In this document: positions 1 to 12,200 of the stretch, in pieces | How positions within the stretch are numbered: the first letter of the stretch is position 1 | How the letters are laid out: every line of letters starts with the position of its first letter | Source of the DNA: Trochalopteron elliotii | Lineage: Eukaryota > Chordata > Aves > Passeriformes > Leiothrichidae | Direction: 5' to 3' | DNA: 64,000 nt | Assembly: GCA_024734555.1 (NCBI GenBank) | Contig: JANPWX010000219.1 | Location: 1,058,154 to 1,122,153 of the forward strand | Program-made: the position numbers and the translations under genes | The notes under the pieces: model-generated | Database searches by the model: none | What the model saw: only the letters and a program-made list of their open reading frames with translations | What the model was told of the DNA's origin: nothing

Positions 1-2822
1 GGAGCATCGCCGCAGGCAGAGCCCCCTCTCGGCCTCCTGGCCCCCTTTGCTCCCTTTTTCCTACGTTTTCGGATGGGACTGCGGATGCGCCGGCGGGATC
101 CTCTCTTGGGAACCATCCGGCCGGAGCCCAAAGGTACCGGGGGGCTGCACCCCGGGGTGTGCCCGTGTGGGGTGGCCGGGGAGCCGAGGCACCGACGGCG
201 ATTGGGAACAGAGTCCTGGCGTCACCCACCACGCCGCTGGCAGCCTGACTCGGCTCTCTAGGGATATATATTATATTGATATTATTTTAATTTTTTTTTT
301 TTTTGTGAGACAGTATTGTGCTTTTTGGTTTGGTTTTGTTTTGGTTTTTTTTTGTTTTGTTTTTTTTCCTTCAGTGGAAAAAAGTGAGGCTTTTTTTTTA
401 TATGCCTATCTTGACGATCGATATCCTTATTTATTTGTTGTAAATGTTGCTGCTGTGTTTCGTCTCTCGTGTGTGTATGTCCACCCACCCAGGTGAGGAT
501 TTGTAAGGTTTACATGCTCGTACACTATTGCGGGGACCCGGGAGCCTGCAATAACAATGAAGCCAAAAATCTGCCTTCCCCCCTCTCCTCCCACCCCTCG
601 TATCCCAAGCTCCGTGGGCTGGCTGCTGTTTGGAGGGGATGCTGTAGCTTCTTTTCCTCTTCCCGTCCCCGTGTTCCCTGCATTTTTCTGTTCACCCTTC
701 CCTTTGGGAGCTCAGTGAGGGTTCACTCAGCCCAGACTCTGAGCAGACCAAGTTCCACCCCTCAGTTGGGCAGGGTGAGGAAACTGCCGGGCACCAGAAC
801 GTCCCCATTTCCTTCCTTTTACTCATTTTCTCACTGCATGAAAAAGTATTAATGGAGCCCAGAGTTGGGTTTTGCTTTCAAGCAGATTCCTTTGCTATGT
901 TCTGCTTTGCAAACGGTGGGAAGGTGTTTGGTGGTGGCTGTGAATCATCCTGTGTTCTGGAGGGGCAGAGGGAGAGCCTTGCTCTGTCTTGCTCCATCCC
1001 CCCATCCCAGCTGGGTGACAGGGATGGGCTGTGCACAGCTCAGGGTGTCTCCTTACCCACTCACTCCCACGGGACATGGGAGGTTTTGCTGTGAACCCAG
1101 GGCATGGCCCAAGCAGAGATGCTTGTGCCCACCTTGGAGGAGGCAAAGGGCTGGGAATACACACCCGGGGACACTGGGCTGCAGCCCCCCTGTCATGGGC
1201 AGGGCCTGCGTGGCCTCTCCAAACTCCATCAACACCCAGCACCCCTCTGGGATGTGCCCCGAGCTCAGCCCCACCAGCACCCACACCACAGTGGGACACA
1301 GTTGGCATCTCTGCTGGAGAATGAGCGTTGCATGGGTGATGCCTCAGCTGCCTTGGTGCCTGCTCTGGGAAAGGAGAGATGTGCATTCCCTCAGGAACAG
1401 AGTGCAAGAAGCCTTTGGGACCCCTAAAGCCACCCTGGGGCCTCCCCCTTCCATCTCTGGTCCAGCTGATGGTAGCAGCATCTTTCCACCCATCTTTCTC
1501 CCCGCTCCTGTGGCTAAGCCCAGACTGTCTCCATGGCAGTGGGAGGTGACATCTGGATGTGGAGGACAGTCTGACAAGTGTCTCATGATGCAGGAGACAA
1601 GGTGGTGCCTCAGTGTTTCCTGAATCCTCCCAGCCAAGGGATGCTGGTTCTTCACTGTGCAGCCCCACTCCCCAGTTTTGGGATTTTGTGCTTGTGATAC
1701 TTCTTGATGCCCATGAAAAACCACCTTTCCCCATCCCCAAGGAGACTGACCTCACTTCCATGTGCAATATTTCTGCCTCTTCTGCAGTCCCTGCCCCTGA
1801 GGATGCCCATGTTTCGTTGTGGGGGTGCTTCTGGAGGGTGTCCCTCACTCACTCCCATGGAAACCTCCTTTTCTTTGTTGCTCTGTGGCCAAAATTCAAC
1901 TCTCTGGGGTAGGTTTTTTGCAGTGCCTGCAGCTTATTGAATGCTCATCTGCCAGACTGGTCCCCTCCTGGTGCCAATTGATGTTCCCAATGAATGTGAC
2001 ACTGCTGTAATCACCTCTGCTGATGAATGATGGGCCCTGCCACATTTGACATAGTTCCCAGGCAAAGGCAAACCTCATTTGCTCTGACACTTTTCCCCTG
2101 GAAAGCTTTTAATTTTTGGAGGACCTGTCATGGTTTGAAGTCCGTCAGTGCTCACAGATATCTCCCCAGGGAGTCAGCCCTGCCAGGGCTCCTGGCACAC
2201 TGAGTGTCCCTGAGCAAAGCATTTTGGCCCCAGTGTTCCCCCCTGGCTGTGGATTTGGGACCCTGGCTTGGGTGCTTCTAGTCTCCCTTTTGGGGAGCAC
2301 CGAGGGCCCCTGATTTCTCCTGAACACCACCAGGATCTGCAGCACCTTGGTATCACTGAAAATAAGGCTTGGAGCATCTCGTGCTTGGAAACATTGGCCT
2401 TAACCTCCTCGTGCCTCAGTTTCCCCATCAGTGGAGTGGCTGGGGTGAGCCATCCCCCTCTGGAAAGCAGTTTGGTGTCTGTGCCCTGGCAAGCACAAGT
2501 GCTGGATGGGGCTCAGGACTGCAGGCACAGGGACCCACTGAGCATCAGGGATGTGCAGAACACCAGGAATGGTGTGTGAAAGGCTGGGGTGGAATTTACA
2601 TCAGTGAGTCTTTAATTCCAGCCTCTGTTTTACACCTGCTCATGATGAAACAGCCAGCAAGCCCTGGTTTGTCTCTGTTCTTACTCGGGTTCCTGGTGCC
2701 TGTCCAAAATAGAGCCCTGGCCATGGGAAGGGGGCCCAAAGCACAGCCAGGCAGAGGTGAGGGTCCAGCCCCGGTGACTGTGGCATGTGCCCCCTCTCAT
2801 TTGTCCCTGTCGGTGTTGCCCC

Positions 2823-2828
2823 ATTAAA
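2823..2828 (+). terminator. Candidate poly(A) signal ATTAAA
   Basis: ATTAAA followed within about 40 bases by T- and GT-rich sequence (2840-2880), the usual arrangement of a cleavage site and its downstream element. Possible proximal 3' end of the upstream gene. Confidence 0.4.
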
Positions 2829-4006
2829 TGCCATGTCTGTACTTTCCTTTTTTCACTTTTCTGTCTGTGTGCTGACTGTTGCTGCTTTGTATCCGTCTTT
2901 CCTTGAGCTCTGGGGCTGGGCTGGGCTGAGCTGTTTCCCCCAGGAGCAAGAACGTGGGAGAGGGCTTTGGGGGCAGATTCCCCTCTGCCCTCTCCTCACA
3001 GCACAAACCAGGACCCAAGAGAGAGAGAAGTGAAGGGTTTTTCCTCTGGAGCAGGCTGTGAATTAATGCAATTCATAATGAGACCAGGCTGGTCCCAGGA
3101 GCACCCTCCATTGGGATGGTGGAGGGGGTGTTTGCATATGGGGGACCCCAGACCCTGTTTGTGCCAGGTACCAGCTGCATCTCACCCTCTTTCACAGAAG
3201 TAGATGCCTGTTGGTTCTTCCTGTGCCATCAGGACACCACATTCTTGTTGGATGGGGAGGCTGAAGTCATGGGAATCCCAGCTCAGGTCACTCCTCCTCA
3301 GTGGGCAGGGATGGAGCTGCCTAGAGGGTGGAATTGTCTTGGAGTCTTGGGATCTGGGTTTGAGCCCCACTTGGAGCAGAGCTGGTTTTGAAGCAGGGCC
3401 AGGCATGGCATGGGGGCAGCTGAAATCACTGGCAGAGCTGCCCCCTTCCCATGTATTTTGGGTTGGGGGGTCATTTGGGATGGGTGAGTGACCCGCAGCC
3501 AGCTCACTGTCCCCCATCCAAGGAGGAGATTTGGGGCATTTAGTGAGAGCATCTGTCACCTGTCCTTCCCAAGGGCATTGGAGGGGAGGGTCTGGCTGGG
3601 ACAGAAGTGAGGGCTGGGGGCAAAGGAGGGAGCTGATGGCCCCAGTCTCAGTGCACAGTTTGGGGTGCAGAAGTTTTGGGTTCTCAGTCACACATGTCAG
3701 CCCTGCCCATGCAGCAAAGTCGTCCTTCCCTTCTCTCTCTGCTCCTGTGGCCACCAGCCCCGGGCTGGGTGCCCTGTGCCACAGGTGTGACCCCTGCCCA
3801 GGGGGTGGCCAAGCTCCAGGCTGAGAAGCAGCAGCTCCAGCAAAGAGCCTTGTTTGTGAAGATGAAGCCTGTGTGTGCGTCCGTGCCGGTGTCTCGGCTT
3901 GCATGCCCCGCTGCCTTGTCTTGAGATGAATTCAAGAGCAAAACCAAGCAAATGAAACAGTTTAATAACAGAACAAAACAAAACCCAGGAACTTTGTGAC
4001 AGTGGA

Positions 4007-4012
4007 AATAAA
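4007..4012 (+). terminator. Candidate poly(A) signal AATAAA
   Basis: Canonical AATAAA in a short A-rich stretch (3950-4020), followed by GT-rich sequence at 4040-4060. It is the last good signal before HMCN2 and a possible distal 3' end of the upstream gene. Confidence 0.45.
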
Positions 4013-6310
4013 AGCTTAATGACAGTAATGAAGTGGCCATGGTCTGTGATGTGCTGGGGAGGGGAGGGTCATGGGGGTCCCCAAAGCTGTCCTGGTACCA
4101 GTGGGGCTGGGAGCTGGGCTAGGGGGTGTCACTGTCCTGTGCCCCAAGAGCAGGGCTGTGATGGCACCAGCACAGGTGTAAATAGGGATGTTCTGGGCTT
4201 TATGGGCAGGCAGGCAGTCAGGCACAGTGCCCACACCTGTGAGGAGCTGTCAGGTCTCAGCTCCAGGCATCCCAGGCACCCTTCAGCCCCATAGAACTGC
4301 TCTTCCCACCTCCTTTTACCCAGGCACAGCTTTCCCTCTGCTGGATCCCATCCTGACACATTGCCTGCATCCCTTTTTTTCCTTTTGCAGTGAAGACACA
4401 GCCATGTGCCCACAGGCACCATCCCTGTCCCCTCTGAGCCCCCTCATCCATGCAGCAGGCTGGGAGCCATTGGGTCACTTTTGGCACACAGTGGCTGCAG
4501 AGGAATCTTGATACGAATATTCCATAATTGTGTCCCACTGCCCTGACTGAAGCTGCCCCTTGGCAGCCCCTCCTCCCCTGGCAGGGCTCACAGAGGCACT
4601 CACAGCCTGGATTGGGTTTTCACGTGCAGCAGGGTCATGTTGGCCATTCTGTGCTGCCAACTCTTCCGGAAACGAGCACTGCAAGGCCTCCCTGCCAGCC
4701 CATGTCCCTTGTGTTTGCTCTCCTAACGAGGCTGACTAATTATTTTCGGGAGGCCAGAGGAGATGCCCTAATGGTCCGAACAAGGAGGCTGTGTTTGTGC
4801 AGGGGATTTTGTCCAGAGGTGCTTTGTGCCAGCACATGGTGGGAGCTCCCAGGGATTTCTCCTCTGTGCAATGGAGTGGGCAAGGACAGGCACAGGCTCC
4901 AAACCACAGTGGTTACCCAGAAGCTGTGCCTTAACCCCAGCAGGGATAGGGTTAAAGCCCAGCTAGCACAGGTGCTCCTGGCACTGGGAGCACTGGTGAG
5001 TGTGGGAAGGGCTGTCTGGGATTAATTTGGTGATGGGGAGAAGCTGTTTGGGTTTGTTTGTGCCAGCAGTGCTGGCTCTCCCTGCCAGGGTGCAGGATGG
5101 AGCTGGGATGCAGGTTGGTGACTGGGGATGATACAAGGTAGGTTTTGTGGCATTTTGGGGTGGGGGACTCCCCTCAGATCTGTGGGGCTGGGAGTGCAAG
5201 CCGTGGTTGTGGGACAGGAGGCAGACAGGCCACTGGCACAGCCCCAGGGGCAGGAGTGTCATTGCCCTGATGTAAGGGGATGTCCTTGCCTGCTCTGAGG
5301 TCGGGCTAGGCTGAGCCCACGCTTACAGGGATAAAGGAATGCACAGGACGGTCCCACCGTCCTGTGTGTGGGTCATGAGGTGGATGATCTCCAAGGTCCC
5401 CCAGCTCCCATGTCTGGGAGGAGCAGGGCTGGTGCTGGGTGTGCAGGAGGTGCACAACTTCACCTGGAGCCAGCTTTTGACCATGGCTGCTCCCTGGGTC
5501 CTGCTGCGGGGGAGTTGAGCAAGAGCAGAGCATCCCTGTGGAGCAGCCATGAGCTCAGCACTCCAGCTCTGCTTCCAGGGCAGCCAGGAAACTCTCCTCA
5601 CCCCCAGTCAGTGCTCCCGGCCAAGCGCTGTCTGTCCCAGCCCATGTCCTGGCTCCGGCTTTGTCTGTGCTCTGCGTGGCTCTTTGCTCCCTGTTCGTGG
5701 GGTGGCTGCGTGGGTGAGCCCACCCGAGCCCCCCACAGAGCCCCCTGACCTCCCAGCCCGGTTGCAAACCCCCATCCCAGGGGCCCTTTGCCCAGCACAG
5801 GGGGAGTTTGCTTCCTTAGGCTCCTTTTGCAGCTGTCTCTCCCCCCGCTGGGGTTTGGCAGGGTTTGCTCACAGGTGCTCGGCTGTGACCCCCATGTCCT
5901 CCCCTAACCCCCTGCTCCCCCCAGCAGAGCAGGGTGTCTCTGAGCCAGGGGGTCGGGGCTGGTGAGGGGGCCTGGCCAGTGTTTCTGACAATCCCGTGGG
6001 CTGCAGGATCCGCTTCCCAATCCCTCTATCTCCATCCCCATCTCCTCCAGCTCCCACCCACCTCCCCGCCGCGTCGCTGGCTCCAAAAGTCCGGTTTTTC
6101 CTCCCGCCCTTCCTCCTCCCTCCCAGAAGTTGAACGCTGGAGGAGCAGGTCCGCAGCTGCGGAGGGTTGGGCGTTCCCTGCCCGGGGTCCCTTCTCCGTC
6201 CCCGCCGCGTGTGGCCCCTCGCACACCGCGTCCCTCCCTGCCGTGGGGACGGTGTCCAGCGGGAAGGGCAGGGACAAGGACACAAGGGGTGTTCCTGACA
6301 CCTGAGCACG
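4013..6310. other. Intergenic region with HMCN2 promoter and 5' UTR
   Basis: No coding exon recognised. An AT-rich word cluster around 4725-4750 is the only conspicuous break in the GC-rich sequence. The last 300 bases become CpG-rich (6060-6260), as expected for a TATA-less promoter; no TATA box or defined start site was found. An in-frame TGA at 6296-6298 closes the HMCN2 frame just upstream of its ATG. Confidence 0.4.
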
Positions 6311-9221
6311 ATGCCGCCCCACGGAGGGGTGTTTGTGGGTCTGTGGATGCTGCTGGCCCTCAGCGTGGCCGAGAGCCCCCCAGGGTGGGCCACTCTTGCC
6401 TTTGTCTTCGATGTCACCGGCTCCATGTACGACGACCTGGTGCAGGTGATGGACGGGGCCTCGCGCATCCTGGAGCGGACGCTCAGCAGGAGCACGAAGC
6501 CCATCAGCAACTATGCTCTGGTGCCCTTCCATGACCCAGGTAGGTCCAGGACAGGGTGAGGTTGTGTCCTGCCAGGGATGGGGCTGTGGGGAGCTGGGCT
6601 GTGGTTCTGGCTGGGTATGAAGCATGCACTTCACAAGTGCAGCTTGCACTGTCCCTTCTCCCTGTTTTTAATGCCCTGGTGATGGCTGTGATGGGGATGG
6701 CACCTCAACAGCTGGGAGCTAGGCTGGGGATCCTGTCCCCAAGCCACCCTGTGGGCACAGGGTGGGCTCTTTCCACTGTATTAATCCCAGGGGTGCTGAC
6801 ACCTTGTTGGGGTGGCTCTTTCCCCTCCATCCTGCTCTAATCTCCCCGGAGTAACCATGGAAGGTATTTCTGTCCAAGTCCACAATGTGCTTCCAGGTGA
6901 CCTCAATAAAAACACCACTTGCTAAGAGGCTTTGGTAACTTGCTGTGATACCAGAATCATTCCTTTCTGCCTCTGTCTTTGTCTTCTTTTTGTGCACTCC
7001 CATAAAAAGGCAGCTGTTCCCCAAAAGAGCCCTGGCCTCCTACAAGGAGAGTGGGACCCAAGCTTTATTTTCAGAAACACTGAGCTGAGTGAAAACCATT
7101 GCAGCCAGACAGGGAAGGAGGCAGAGTCAGTGAATTGATTCCTGCATTGCTTTGCTGGGAGCCTTCCCCAGCTGATAAGGGCACTGGGTCTGCAGCTCAC
7201 CCTGGCTGGGACCACCCAGGGTGTCGGGAGAAATTCCTGGGCATAGGAATAGTTTGCTGAAGTGGTCACAGTATGGGCACAGGGGCTGGTCTGCCCAAAC
7301 CCACTTCTCTCCTGGGGCCAAGCCAGGGTAGATGCTGGACCCCGAGTCTCACAGGTGTTTGAGCCAGGGCAGGTGCCAGGAGCTCTGGCAGTGTGGGTGG
7401 TGTTGGAAGAAGCTGGTGCTGGGGTCAGGGGGCTGAGGTGGTGGTGTCCATATCTTGCAGAGGTGGGACCTGTCACCCTCACCACGGATCCCCAGCTCTT
7501 CCAGCAGCGCCTGAGGGAGCTCCATGTCCAGGTAGGCTCCTAAGCCCCACACTGCTCTGCCAGGCCTGACTTGGTGCCTGGCCCCTGGCACTTTGGGGGA
7601 AGCCTGGCACTGCATGGTGGTGTGTTCCGGGAGCAGTCCCTGCATCCCCCACAAGTGTGATGGGATTGAGGCTGAGCCAAACTGGCTGGGGGCTGCACAC
7701 AGGGATGGGAGTGGAGAGGATGGGTGATGCTGATGCTGTGCCTCAGAGTCCTGCAACAGGCCAGAGAATTCCCAGTCCACAGCTCTTGTTCCTAATGGAG
7801 ATGCTGTTCCCAGGAGAGTTTGCACAGACTCTCCATGGAACCAAAAATCCCTTCTAGAACCACTGCTTGATAATTGAGTTTTTAATTTCTGGTTTGTTTA
7901 TTTTTAAATTATTTTGTCTGTTTTCTGCCAGCTGAAATGTTCCCTGGGAGCTTAATCCTGCTTTATCCATCCCCACTCTTGCCCTGCCTCCTGTGAATTG
8001 CTAAATCCCTGTGGTGTTTCCCTTCGGATGCAGCTGTTTTGGCAGGAGGTGTAATGCTGAGGCTGCAAATGGTTTCCCAGCCCTTTGGGGTGCCAAGACT
8101 TGGGGAAATGGGAGCTGGTCCTCTCTGTGCCAGGAGCCATCACTGGGGTGGCTGGCTCTGCAGCCACAGGAGTGGGCACAAATGTGCTCACTGAAGGCAT
8201 CTGTGGGAAACCAGAGGCTTCTGTGAGCTCAAATGTGTGCTTTAATTTTCATCGTTAGTGAGACAGAGCATGTCTGTGTGATCCTGAGTGTCCCTGCAGT
8301 TCCATCCTGCCGCCTCCAGAAAAATGGGGTGGTTCCTCCTCGTGAGCATCCCCTGGGTGGGATCCTGCCGGCGGGAGCTGAGCACTGGGGGGACTCGGTG
8401 CCTGTGCCACGTCCCTGCCTGTGTCCCTCAGGGTGGAGGGGACTGCCCGGAGATGAGCGTGGGAGCCATCAGGGTGGCCGTGGAGATCTCGCATCCCGGC
8501 TCCTTCGTTTACGTCTTCTCGGATGCTCGGGCCAAGGACTACGAGAAGCAGGAGGAGCTGCTGCGGCTGCTGCAGCACAAGCAGAGCCAGGTGAGCGGCC
8601 CCGGCGCTGCCCGCAGGGCTCCAGCGACAGCGGCTCGGGGGACGCAGCAGCACATAAATAAACACAGAGATAAAACCCCTGGGCTGGGGGGAATTTTGCA
8701 GCCCCCGGGCCCATTCGATGTACTGGGATGCTGGTGGGTGCCAGCCGTGCCCCCTCCCGTGGGTGGGCGGGATGTCACGGGGCCGTTGCTGTGGCAGGTG
8801 GTGTTTGTGCTGACCGGGGACTGCGGGGACAGGAGCCACCCCGGGTACCGCGTGTACGAGCGCATCGCTGCCACCAGCTCCGGGCAGATCTTCCACCTGG
8901 ACAAGCAGCAGGTGACAGAGGTGAGCGGGGAGACCTGGCCCCTTGTGCTGAAGTGAGGCTGTGGCTGTCGGTAAGGGGAGATCCAGGTTTAATCCTGCCC
9001 TGCCTGGTGAGGGGAGATCCAGGTTTAACCCTGCCCTGCCTGCCTCCAGGTGCTGAAGTGGGTGGAAGAGGCCATCCAGGCTTTCAAAGTCCACCTACTG
9101 TCCACAGACCATGAGGATGGTGGGGAGAACACATGGCAGGTCCCCTTTGATCCCAGCCTGAAGGAGGTCACCATCTCCCTGAGTGGCCCTGCCCCAGGGA
9201 TCAAGGTCCAGGATCCAGCAG
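6311..9221 (+). CDS. HMCN2: HMCN2 exons 1-5: signal peptide and VWA domain
   Basis: Exons 6311-6539, 7461-7531, 8432-8590, 8798-8920 and 9050-9221 (residues 1-251). Residues 1-22 form a hydrophobic signal peptide ending near SVAES. The VWA metal site is visible as FVFDVTGSM with D34, S38 and M39. Further hemicentin marks are GGGDCPEMS at the start of exon 3, VVFVLTGDC at the start of exon 4 and VLKWVEEA at the start of exon 5. The domain likely mediates calcium-dependent ligand binding and assembly. Confidence 0.95.
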
Positions 9222-12200
9222 GTAGGAGCCCAGGGCAGAGGGACAACAAGGAGGGGTGATGCTTTGCCCCTCAGAAAGACCTCAGGTGAGGACAAGCAAG
9301 AAGGGGTTCACCAAACCCTGCCCTAAAACTCAAATGAAAAGGTTATGAGCTACAAAGCTCTCAGTAAACACCAGCACATCTCCCTGCTCCCCTCCCAGGC
9401 TGGTTTCCCTCTGGCTTTGAGGGTTTTCCCTGTTGCCCTGGCTGTGAGCTGTGATGGGCTCTGCACTACCCTGAGCCCAGAGGGAGGCGACTCCTGGCTG
9501 CTGTAGGAACCAGGGGATAGACTTGGATTACCCATCTGAGACATTCACTTGCTGTTGCAGGAAAGGTCCTGGAGAAAGGCCAAGGTCTGAGGGAGCTGCT
9601 CAGCATCCCCAACTCAGCCATGGTGGTGGCCCTGGAGCCCTATGAGCCAGGGACGTGGTTGGTCACGGTAGGCTGGTGGCACAGGTTTGCCACATCCTCT
9701 GCCTTTCCCTGATGGATATTTAGCTTGTCAGGTTTTTCCACGTGTGGACTTTCCCCACCCATCTCTGGCCAGGCAGAGGATGTGTGAGCAGGCTGAGAGG
9801 GGCCAGCTGCAACCTCTCCCTTCTCATCTCCTCTCCCTTCTCATCTCCTCTCCCTTCCCCTGCCCTCAGCACTTGATTCTCGATCTGCTTCCAGACCCGG
9901 AGCAGTGGCCGCCACTCGCTGAGGATCACTGGCATCAGCAACGTTAATTTTCAAGCCAGCTTCTCCACCGAGCCGGAATTTGACACCAGCCAGCCCGGAG
10001 AGCGGCCGGTGCAGGGTGAGGGTGGTGCTGCCCGAGGGGCTGGATGCTGCATCGGGGCGTTTTGCAGCCGGGAATGTGGTTGGTGGTTTTTTCCCTCCCC
10101 GCTTTCCAGGTCTGCCCATCTCTGTGCTGGTGAACTGCACCGGTCTGAGGCCGCCCGGGCGCCTGCGGGAGATCGAACTCTTCAACACCTCGGGCCACGT
10201 CCTCCTCTCGCTGCCCGCGCAGCCCCTCCTCAACTCCTCCTCCGGCTCCACCACGCAGCTCTGGGTGGGTTCGCCGCTCTGGGTCCCCCCGGGTGACTTT
10301 CTGCTGAAGGTGAAGGGTGAAGATGCCCAGGGCCACCCCCTGCACCGCCTCTCAGGGGTGACCTACACCAGCGTGGTCCCCGGTGAGTGGAACCCGCGGG
10401 TGCTGAGCAAGGATCAGAGGTTCCAGCATTGCCTCTGCTCTGGTTTCTCCTTGGTCATCCTGCATCCCAGTGCAGCTCCCAGTGAACTTCTAAAGGTGTT
10501 GTACATCTGCACATCCCTCAACCCTTTCCAGGCCTACCTAAAGTGAACATCTCCAGCAATATCCAGGCTTACAGCCGTGAGCCACAGCTCATCTCCTGCT
10601 CTGCATGGAGTGAGATCCCTTTCCGCCTGCAGCTCAGCCGTGGCAGGAGGAAGCTCAGGGAAGAGCAGCTCTTCAGGTGAGACTCTGGTATGGCCCAGGA
10701 CAAACTCATGTAGGCAGCAACAGCCCCTGAGCTGTGCCAGCTGTGTGCTGGGTGGGTGCCTTCACATTCTGAGCATCCCAAGAGGAAAATTCCAAGAGAC
10801 AGGTCTGCAGTAACTGGGGATGCACCTCTTTGCCTGACTCATGAAAAAGAAAGGAAGTAAGACTAGGATGGTGGCATGGCAGTCCCAAGGTGGGAGTGAT
10901 CCATATGTTCATCTTTCCCTTTTTGTAGGATTTCAGGGAACATCAGCTGGTTGATCCCTGCAGTGTCTGAGAGTGACGAAGGCTTTTATGAGTGCACGGC
11001 CACGAGCAAGGTCGGAGTGACCCGGGCTCGTGCCTACGTCTCTGTCTCAGGTGGGGGCTGCTTGTGCCAAGCCTTGGAGCCCTTTCCAAGTTTATTCCAA
11101 TCCCCTCCCCGTCCCCTACCAGTTTATCCCAATCCCCTCCCAGTCCCTTCAAATCCCCCCAAATCTCCCTCCCACTTTGTCCCAGTTTGTCTGAATCCTC
11201 TCCCAGTATAAACCAGGTCCCTCCCAATTCCCTCCCAGTATAAACCAGTCACTCCCAGTCTCACCCAGTCATCTCCCATTCCCGCCCAGTGCTCCCAGTC
11301 CCCTCCCAGTATAAACCAGTCCCTCCCAATCTCTCCCAGTCCTCTCAAATCCCCCCAGATTTCCCTCCCAGTTTGTCCCAGTTCCCTCCCAGTCCCTCCC
11401 AATCCTGTCCCAGTCCTCCCCACGGCTGGGCACAGGCTCCTTTCACCCAGGCATCCTGTTTTTGTAGAGCCACCACCCCGTCTCATCGCCCCGGGCAACA
11501 TCACGGCTTCAGCGGGCCAAGATGTGATCATGTCCTGTGTGGTTCTGGGGGATGTGCCCTACAACCTGACCTGGAGCTGGGATGGGAAGGTGGCACAGCC
11601 AGGGCACGGCCGGACCCGGCTGCTGCAGAACCACTCCCTGGAGATCAGCCACGTGCAGCCTGGGGACGGGGGCCTGTACGAGTGTGTGGCACAGAGCGCC
11701 CGCGGCACTGCCACCGCCTCCCTGTGGCTCTTCATCCAGGGTAGGCTTTGTGTGACCCGGGCCTGGGGGATATTTTGTGGCCCTGTGGGAGGGTGGTGAA
11801 CAGCACCCGTGGGCTGAGCCCTGCTCCAACCCCGTGCAGAGGCGCCGTGGGTGAAGGTGGACCCCAGCCCCCAGCGTTTCAGCAGGGGCCAGGAGCTGCG
11901 GCTGAACTGCACGGCCGGGGGACACCCCCAGCCCCACACCAGCTGGAAACGCTGGGGCTGGGCACTGCAGCAGGATGAGAGGTAACCCCTGGGGACACAG
12001 GAGCCTCCATCCTGCCTGTCCCACAGGGATGGTGCTCCCCTTGCAGGGATATACAAGTTGAGGGAGGGAGGCTTGGGGCTGCCATAGCTCTGGAAAGAGG
12101 GAGGCATTGCAGTGTCCCAGCCCATGCTCCTGAGATGCTTGGCGTCCTGCTGGCCTTAATTTCCTATATTTATTTTTAAGCTGTCCTGCCTTATCCAGGT

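Larger units (their letters stand above)
1..4012 (+). other. Probable 3' UTR and flank of upstream gene (NCS1 by synteny)
   Basis: I see no coding exon with a recognisable domain here. The stretch has T-rich runs near 288-304 and 345-372, ordinary GC-rich sequence after that, and two poly(A) signals on the + strand (ATTAAA at 2823 and AATAAA at 4007). In human 9q34 the gene before HMCN2 on the same strand is NCS1, which has a long 3' UTR, so this may be the end of NCS1. The identification rests on gene order only: no NCS1 codon is visible. Long open frames in this stretch are low-complexity and unlike any family I know. Confidence 0.35.

Noticed and set aside
895..1848. Minus-strand open frame of about 317 codons
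   Set aside because: Low-complexity, GC-driven composition, overlapping open frames on both strands, no domain, no splice or promoter context.
3182..3904. Minus-strand open frame of about 240 codons
   Set aside because: No recognisable domain and biased composition; lies in probable 3' UTR of the upstream gene.
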